Of a stretch of 64,000 nt of DNA, positions 55,224 through 64,000 are shown one piece after another. The DNA comes from Batkoa obscura (Eukaryota; Entomophthoromycota; Entomophthoromycetes; Entomophthorales; Batkoaceae): positions 1,736,001-1,800,000 of the forward strand of contig JASVEC010000002.1 of NCBI GenBank assembly GCA_030770535.1, read 5' to 3'. Position 1 is the first letter of the stretch. The number at the start of each line of letters is the position of its first letter. The notes under the pieces were generated by a model. The model did not search any database and had not been told where the DNA came from. It was given only the letters and a program-made list of their open reading frames with translations. Made by a program: the position numbers and the translations under genes.

Positions 55224-56876
55224 TTATTTATGAAACACTTTAATAAAGGATTCAGATAATTTTCTTAAATGTTTCCTTATACGATCCTAAATAAAATAAT
55301 CAATTATTTAATTAATAAAAGAATAAAATTAAAATTTACTTTAAGTGTGACTGCCCTTTTAACTTCTTCTTCAGTAACCTCAATATTAGGATATTGACTT
55401 GGATCTCCATCTTTGGTATATTGTTCTACATCATCTAAATCTTTAATGATCCAAGGATGAAGTTTAGCTTGCTCCAAAGATAATCGTTTACTTGGATCTT
55501 TTTCTAATAATTTAATTATAAGATCTTCTAATTCAGGATCGGATGGTATATCTTTTGGAAATTCTAATGGTTTGACCGGTATAATTTCAAATAACTCATA
55601 TTCCGATTCTGCCATAAAAGGGGGTTTACCATAAGCCATACAATAAAGAGTAATACCTAAAGCCCATATATCAATGGCTGAGGTGATACGTGGACGTGGA
55701 CAATTTTCTTCACCAGACCAACATAATTCTGGGGCAAAAAAAGCAGGTGATCCAGCTGTTTTAGCTAATTCTAATTCATCTTCATCAATTGAATTTCGAT
55801 TCATTAAATTCATGGATGGAAAATGTTGAAGTTCACTTAATGGTGAGGCCGATAGCACGGAGCTTTCTTCCATTGAACTAGTAGTTGAGCTTGGTCGTTC
55901 AGAGGCAAGACTAAATGTTAGAGATGGTTGACGACGACAAAAAGAAACGCCAAAGTCAGATATTTTTATTGTTCCGTCTGATGACCATAATAGATTAGCT
56001 GGTTTAATATCCCTATGAATAATGCCTTGATTATGAAGGTATTGTAAACCAGAAATAACACCACGCATAACGTGACGTATAGTATCTTTATCTAATATTG
56101 GTATATCTGAATCCTTTTCATGGAAATGGACTTCTCCACCATCCATATATTCTAATACCATATATATCTTCTTAGAAGTTGGATCATCGATTACCTCTTT
56201 TAATCCAACTACATTTGGGTGATCACATTTTTTTAAGATAGCTATTTCTTTATGAACTTTAGCTAATTGTGTTGATATTATAGATCGACTTCCTAACCTA
56301 CGTCGAGTATTTTTTTGTACTATCTTAATAGCCTAAAAAAATTAAGCACTTAATAAAAACAAGCATAACAAGATAATAACTTACCACCAATTCTTGAGTC
56401 CTTGTATCTCTACCTAACTTAACTTTACCATGACAACCACGACCTAACTCTTTTAATATTTCATAATGGTTTAACATCTTATTACCAGTGACTGGATCAT
56501 AATCTACCTTCATTGTATTTGTTTCCCTGATAGGAGTGGGAGGGGAATTAGAAGGCGAATTTTTTGTTGGTGAATTTGAATTATAAGAAGTGGATTGAGT
56601 AACGTTTTTACCAGGAACAGCTAATGGTTTTGATTCTTGAATTGAATCATCAATAGGTGAAAGAAACTGTGGCGAAGCTGATAAATAATTTCGATTTTGT
56701 AATGTTGATATTTTGATACTTGATGGACTTAAACTTTCTTGAATAGTATATGGATCTTCAAAACTGCCTTTCCATGAACCTTCATTTTCTTGAACAAAGT
56801 GAGTATTTAAATATAAACCTTTTTCACTATGTCCCATTGAATTTGTTGAAAGTATCTCCTTGGTCTGCATTAGCAT
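55224..56876 (-). CDS. CaMKK-like serine/threonine kinase (Ssp1/Sak1/Elm1 group)
   Basis: Three exons. An N-terminal Ser/Asn/Pro-rich region of about 135 residues precedes the kinase domain. The domain starts YEILKELGRGCHGKVKLGRD and VAIKIVQKNTRRRLGSRS, the latter resembling the RP-insert position of CaMKK. Then come VVGLKEVIDDPTSKKIYMVL, the HRD loop IIHRDIKPANLLW, DFG in KISDFGVSF, and AGSPAFFAPELCW. An IDIWALGITLYCMAYGKPPF segment and a C-lobe ending PWI complete it. Between DFG and APE lies a Ser-rich stretch of over 60 residues, much longer than usual. The short last exon reads DRIRKHLRKLSESFIKVFHK. Such kinases activate SNF1/AMPK by phosphorylating its T-loop. Catalytic residues are all present. 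Confidence 0.9.
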
Positions 56877-58108
56877 GCTTTATTGACAATGATTATTTAT
56901 TTAGAACGCAACAATAAGAATAGTAATTTTAATGTTTTAATAAATTACTATAAACTACAAATTAGTTAAAGAAACAGTTTAAGGGTTGATTTTGAATTTA
57001 TTTCTACTTAAGAAAGTTTAGTTTAAAAGCGTTAAAATTGGAGAGAATACCATTTGATATTTAGTTCTTTTGACATGTTCAAATGTTTTCTTGGTTAATT
57101 TAACTTTGGATTCACCCATTTTTAGAACCTATGAAGAATGAGCTATAGACTACAATATGATTTCATTTGTACTCCATATTAGCTTTGCAAGGTTCCAGAT
57201 AATTGAATATTTATGGAATTGTGCTGTTTAGAAGTCAGGTGTTTAAGCCTTAATTATTGTCATAAAATAACAAATTATGAGGGAATATACTAGTCATGGC
57301 GTTAAATTGATTGGTTAGGATTATCAATTTTAACATCTTTATCATTTGATTAGTAAATATACCCAAGCCTAAATTTTATCAATTTGGTAATAAATCATAC
57401 AAATTCATTATTACAAAACCTATGACATCTCCTTATGTAATTTAAAGCGAGCTAATAAAGTAATTAAATTTAAATGTGCTTTAAATAGCGATAAATTTTA
57501 GAATTTAATTTGATGCTGCCCGCCTAACTCAGTCTAATAGTCGGATTTTTATTCTAAAATAAATAGCTATAAATCCCCAAGTCAACTTTGAAAGCTATAA
57601 TCCTAATTTATTAATTGGGTTGTTCAATTTTCCATCATTTACTTTTTAATGGCTTGACCAATTTTATAACTTAAAGAAAGGGTTTATTATTGGTGCAATT
57701 TTAATAATTCTTCCATATTTCATCAATGAAAATTACTTATGAAAGTTAATGCAGAATTGCTTCCTTTTTAAAAATTTAATAAATCGCTTTTTATGACATT
57801 TGAGTTTTTAAAAAAGCTTGTAAAATTAAATCATTAATAAAACATAGTTAATATTACTATAAATAGTACTGACAGTGTTACAATATCAATTTGAACAATT
57901 CTTTAAATAACTTTATTTTTCCATAGTATGTATTGGGACAATAGGTATATAATGTAGCTTGTTTATGAAAATACCATTGGAAGTGTTTTATATGCTATTA
58001 AAGAATAATGTTCAACGTATAAGAATATTTTCCTTGGTTTCACTGTCAATTTTTTATTCAGCAAAAATGTTTACTAAAAATTTTGAAACAGAAAATGGCG
58101 TTTTTACA

Positions 58109-58209
58109 CTTGGGGATGTATTTTTTTGAGAATTTTACTAACAATTTTTCCACTCAAATAGCGCTTAATAGATAGAAAAAGTAATAAAGCCAAAAAAATA
58201 TCTCCACTT
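58109..58209 (-). mobile_element. MITE, TATGGGG family, copy 21
   Basis: Left end TTGGGGATGTATTTTTTTG, slightly shortened before GAGAATTTTACTAACAA; right end AATATCTCCACTTG. Reverse orientation. Confidence 0.83.
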
Positions 58210-58359
58210 GTTGTGACTTGATAATTAATAATCAAAAAATAAAAAATTGAAACTATTAAATGTAATAAAATAAATAACGTATATATTAACTATAGTAATA
58301 ACGAATTGATTTTTGTATCAGCTAAATAAAAATATTTTAAAAGTCATGTTAATTATAGC

Positions 58360-58465
58360 ATATGGGAGTGTTTTTTTAACTTCATTATTTTTTCCATTTT
58401 TTAAGCACTATTTAGCGGAAAAATTGTTAGTAAAATCCTTAGACACAAAAATACATCCCCATATA
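58360..58465 (+). mobile_element. MITE, TATGGGG family, copy 22
   Basis: Ends ATATGGGAGTGTTTTTTTA and AATACATCCCCATATA. Core AAGCACTATTTAGCGGAAAA. Forward orientation. Confidence 0.87.
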
Positions 58466-59236
58466 GTTGAATAACGATAACATAGATAATGGAAACGAAC
58501 AAACTTTAAGTTTTAAATAAATAAAAATTGATTTAATTTGTTTAGCTGTTTTGTAAACGCTATTCATATTAAGCTATTTTGTATAACTATTCTAAATGGC
58601 TTAAAATAATAATAAATATACTTCATACACAAAGGAATAAAAGTTTTATTTTCTAACTTTACTTGATACTTATTAATATACAGCTAAAAGCTTGTTTTTA
58701 TTTAAAAAGCGCTTCTATTTTATAAAGGATATTTTCAATCACTTTGAATCCAGGGTTCTGTTTGATTCCCATAAGCATGAGAAGAGTTAGTGTAAAGAAT
58801 TAAAGGATGTATATATTTATCAATATTATTGCCATAGAAAGCTACGACTCCTAATCCAGAATGATTTATTCTAATCACTTCTTCAGATTGATACTCTTTT
58901 TCATCCTCATCATATCTGCATTTCTCTCAATATTCATCCTTATATAGAGTTACATCTCCCTTTAAATGAATATTAATTTAAATAAAGTGCGCTATTTCAA
59001 ATTTATCATACTGCTTTTGAAAAAGTATGACTTCTACAATAAAACTACGAACCAGTACCGTATTCTCTATTTGTTACTCTAATATTTGACTCATATTTTT
59101 CTATTTTAATATTTGATCCATTTTTTCCTGATTTTATCATGTTCGATTTATCTATGTTCGATTTATCTATGTTCGATATGTTTTGTTTATACAGCTCTAA
59201 TGTCTCATAAATAGTCTACAATGATAAAATAAATAA

Positions 59237-59341
59237 TACGTGGATGTTTTTTTGCCTTCATCACTTTTTCCATTTTTTAAGCGCTGTTTGGGCGGAAAGA
59301 TTGGTAGTAAAAGCCTTAAACAAAAAATACATCATCATATG
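59237..59341 (+). mobile_element. MITE, TATGGGG family, copy 23 (inside the right gene copy)
   Basis: Ends TACGTGGATGTTTTTTTG and AATACATCATCATATG. Core AAGCGCTGTTTGGGCGGAAA. Forward orientation. I see no MITE at the equivalent position of the left copy, so insertion followed the duplication. Confidence 0.82.
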
Positions 59342-59544
59342 ATATTTTACCTAAATTCACTTTACAATAGCTTAGTGAACCAACTCTTAATGATATCCAG
59401 TCATAAAAAATTTCCTTAAAGGTTTTTATGGATTTCTGGTACTTTCTAAAACTAAAGTGTATATTTACCTGGGTATCAGTAATGAGTCAATTCATACTTG
59501 AATATTTTAAACAATTGGCTCTATTCTTAATACGGAGATAGTTG

Positions 59545-60065
59545 CTATTTCATGACTATGGAAAATTAATTATAAGTCATTTTTATAAGCATTTGGACAA
59601 AGCTGTTTTAAAAACCCTTCTCTATAAACCATTTTTTTAAATTTCCTAAACCGGGTGTCTTTATATAAGTGATTAGACTAAAATGGTTTTTAAAGTTATT
59701 ATCTGATATATCATATCCCCATTAATAATTGAATCTGGATCGAAATACTTGTCTATCTTGTTTACAAGGGGTTTGTGTCTTTAACTCGGTTTTTTTGGAA
59801 ATGGACAAGAGGTAGCTAAAGCTACCTATTGGATAGATGGTTTATTTTTAGAATATAATTAATTTGCTTTGACTAAAGAAAACTTACACCTATGGAGAAT
59901 ACTATAAACGCTTCCCAGGATACCAAATATATCCAAAAACGCCTTCAAGTCTCTAAGGAAAGATCTACCCAAGTTACAAACTTTATCATCTGTCTCGTCT
60001 TTAATCTCATAATCATTGTTATTTAACTCATCTTTCACACCTCAATTCTTGCTGTCTGACTCATC
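59545..60065 (-). repeat. 521-bp near-identical inverted tract, right
   Basis: Partner of 46184-46704, about 13 kb away, gap-free with about seven transitions. It ends within ATTTCATGACTATGG on one side and GACTCATCG on the other. Confidence 0.85.
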
Positions 60066-61012
60066 GTTTGCTTTACAATTTTTGATGTTTGAATCAACAT
60101 TTATTTCGAGTTTTATATCGTTATCCACCACATTTAATTTTGTAAAATCTTGAATAAGGGTAATTCAAATAATTAACAAGCAATATTTTGGTTTAAAACA
60201 AGCTCACATTTTCTATTGATTCACAATCAAAATCAACATTATTTACTGTCAACTATTAAATCTGAATAATCAAATTAAATGCCAAGTTAGAGGATTCTAT
60301 AACAACTCTTAAAAAGTAGGATAAAACAACAACACGAGTTTAACATGCATAAAATCATAGTATATGCTAGGGATAGCTATGAATATGCTTTCATCTGCTT
60401 TGATAGCTTTGGCCTAAAATATCAATATAAAACTTAAATTAAAACTTTAGTTACGTCTGTTTTTTCATATACAATAAATATTTTCGAACAATCTATAGAC
60501 AGTTTACTCAGTAACCAATTCTTATTCATATTATAACTTGTAGATAACCTTCTTCGAAGATAGTTCTATTATCTAAAATATAAATAAAAATTACCGTTTT
60601 GTCTATTTATTTGTTTTATTCACTATCTTTAAATTTCACTGTCATCGTGATACTTTAAGTATGCTACTGAAAATTTTCTATCCAAACAACTAACCTGGTA
60701 GGTAGATTGGGTTTCCTCTACCAATTTATTATCGCTACTTATCTTTATAATATCTTCATAAAAATATATGTTTTATTTCTTGTGCTACCGTTGAATACCT
60801 TTTTCACTTATTTTGAAAATAAAAAATAGTAAAATGAGTTGATGTTTACAATAATTCGAGTTTTTATAACAAATTCGAAAATTGCTTAGAAATGAAGTAG
60901 CTATTAAGTGTAAAATCATGCCTACATGAATGCTATTTAAACAGTTATGTAAATATAATAAAATGTTAGTTGAATTACGTTTAGTTATTTTATTTTGATT
61001 CTATTTAGTCTT

Positions 61013-62778
<1,766 letters not shown>

Positions 62779-62986
62779 GTTAAAATACTTCACACCGTGT
62801 AATCAATTTTTGGGATTTTGGCTAAAATTTAAAATCTTAAATCAACATAACCATTCTTGCTTTCGAATATAGCAACTTATTTAATTTAATTTTGAACTTT
62901 AATCTCGAAATTTAGCATGCATAAAACTCAAAAATAAGATTATTCCTTATTGCTTTTTCTTTTTATTTCTTTTTTATTCAATAGAG

Positions 62987-64000
62987 ATGGGTGATTCTAG
63001 ATTTGAGGATTGTTCGGATGAAGAGAATTTCGTTATAAAGGAAACGCAGAAAGAGATTAAAGGTAATTTGAATCAAAATATTATAAATGAAGACGATGAA
63101 TATTGGAATGAATCGGATGAAGTAGAGTTTGAAGACGATTATGACGACCAGCTTAATCACCTTGACCAATGGAATGAAGCATCTGGAGGTAATAAAATAG
63201 AGTGTTTAAATTTATTAGATTATTGATAGTTTTTAGACTTCACCAAACAATACAATAAGATAAAGTCGAGACTAAATCAATTAGCCATAAGTTCACCAGC
63301 TAGTGGAGCGTCTAAAGAAAAAGTTAAAGAAAAGGCTAAAGATAAAAAAGAACTAGTCAAAGAAGAAGCAGGAGCAACTAATAAGTCTAAAAATGTTTAT
63401 TTAGATCAACTAGCTGCTCTTTCTAAATTTTCTAATAAAATTAATTTAGGTAATTCAATAAATATAGTGGTTTATTTAGTATTAATAATTTAGGCGCTAT
63501 GTTCAATACACAAACTACAGCTGTAGGTGATGGTGGAGGTAGTCGTAAAGCACAAGGTTATAAACACGTCAATGTAGATAAAGCAGATAGGGCTACTACT
63601 GAGCAAGTGTTGGACCCTAGGACACGTATCATTTTATTCAAAATGTTAAATCGTAACTTATTTACTGAGGTGAATGGATGTATTAGTACAGGTAAAGAGG
63701 CCAATGTTTACCATGCAAGTACAGAAGAAGGTGGCCACCTAGCTATAAAGATTTATAAGACCAGTATCCTTACCTTCAAGGATCGTGATAAGTATGTTAC
63801 TGGAGAATATCGTTTTAGAAATGGGTACTCAAAATCGAATCCACGTAAAATGGTAAAAGTTTGGGCTGAAAAAGAACTAAGGAATTTGAAACGTCTTCAA
63901 CAGGCTGATATCCCATCCCCAAAGCCAATTCTTTTACGTATGCATGTTTTAGTTATGGAATTTTTGGGAGATGATAAAGGATGGGCTTATCCAAGATTGA
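62987..64000 (+). CDS. RIO1: RIO1 atypical protein kinase, 3' end beyond window
   Basis: Partial at the right edge. Exon 1 is acidic ([15 protein letters not shown]...DQWNEASG) and joins exon 2 ([18 protein letters not shown]), followed by a Lys/Glu-rich linker. Exon 3 from about 63494 carries the RIO winged-helix/kinase boundary: [20 protein letters not shown], then [15 protein letters not shown] (ATP-binding loop), [20 protein letters not shown] and [20 protein letters not shown]. It ends in the window within [19 protein letters not shown]. The catalytic HxD and metal Asp lie outside. RIO1 acts in final 40S maturation (release of Nob1 and Pno1). [11 protein letters not shown] distinguishes RIO1 from RIO2. 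Confidence 0.93.

Larger units (their letters stand above)
56877..58734. other. Gene-free region with two MITEs
   Basis: About 1.85 kb. Upstream DNA of the kinase, then MITE copies 21 and 22 in opposite orientation 150 bp apart. No coding frame seen. Confidence 0.5.
58735..60900 (-). pseudogene. Unrecognised duplicated gene, right copy (probably decayed)
   Basis: Inverted homologue of 45443-47495. The minus strand carries YQSEEVIRINHSGLGVVAFY, GNNIDKYIHPLILY and QTEPWIQSD before the stop near 58735, and the near-identical 521-bp tract at 59545-60065. Flanking segments retain perhaps 75-85% nucleotide similarity to the left copy by eye. A MITE (59237-59341) has inserted into it. Frames are interrupted outside the conserved blocks. 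The 5' limit is uncertain. No known family recognised. Confidence 0.48.

Overview
The window comes from an AT-rich, intron-dense fungal nuclear genome. Most protein genes are split by short introns (about 45-90 bp, GT...AG). The gene content mixes fungal hallmarks (DUF1769, a Ctk3-like CTD-kinase subunit, TMA16, a Ssp1/Sak1-type upstream kinase) with genes that most budding yeasts have lost (exportin-7, cactin, makorin, TSPO, citramalyl-CoA lyase, a metazoan-like U2 snRNA). I infer an early-diverging, zygomycete-type fungus, possibly close to Conidiobolus. The species is a guess.

Layout. 0.8-3.1 kb: a DUF1769 gene and a three-module cysteine-rich secreted protein. 4.4-9.4 kb: exportin-7 on the minus strand, flanked by two identical tRNA-Leu(UAA) genes in opposite orientation. 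9.5-12.7 kb: a perfect 680-bp inverted repeat carrying two identical secreted-protein genes head to head. 13-19 kb: the GID-complex ubiquitin-ligase subunit Gid9/MAEA and a large low-complexity protein. 20.5-23.7 kb: two more secreted cysteine-rich genes flanking cactin. 25-27 kb: tRNA-His and tRNA-Glu. 27.6-40.4 kb: an inverted duplication of a small secreted peptide gene plus a U2 snRNA gene, enclosing a repeat-rich interval with a pogo-like transposase relic, an intact unclassified DDE-like transposase gene and a cytochrome P450. 41.4-56.9 kb: a dense housekeeping block with a CLYBL-like lyase, a Ctk3-like subunit, TSPO, an Esa1-type acetyltransferase, mitochondrial uS13, ARPC2, makorin, TMA16 and a CaMKK-like kinase. 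45.4-47.5 and 58.7-60.9 kb: two inverted copies of an unrecognised, probably decayed gene that share a 521-bp near-identical tract. 61-64 kb: mitochondrial tyrosyl-tRNA synthetase and, cut by the window end, the RIO1 kinase.

Throughout the window there are at least 23 copies of a roughly 105-bp fold-back MITE with ends TATGGGGATG...CATCCCCATA. None lies inside an exon of a recognised gene. I saw no LTR element, virus-like element, CRISPR array or operon. The most distinctive content is the five-gene family of secreted proteins built from one to three copies of a Cys/Trp-rich module with a probable Kex2-type processing site, and the evidence of very recent inverted duplication or gene conversion at three places.
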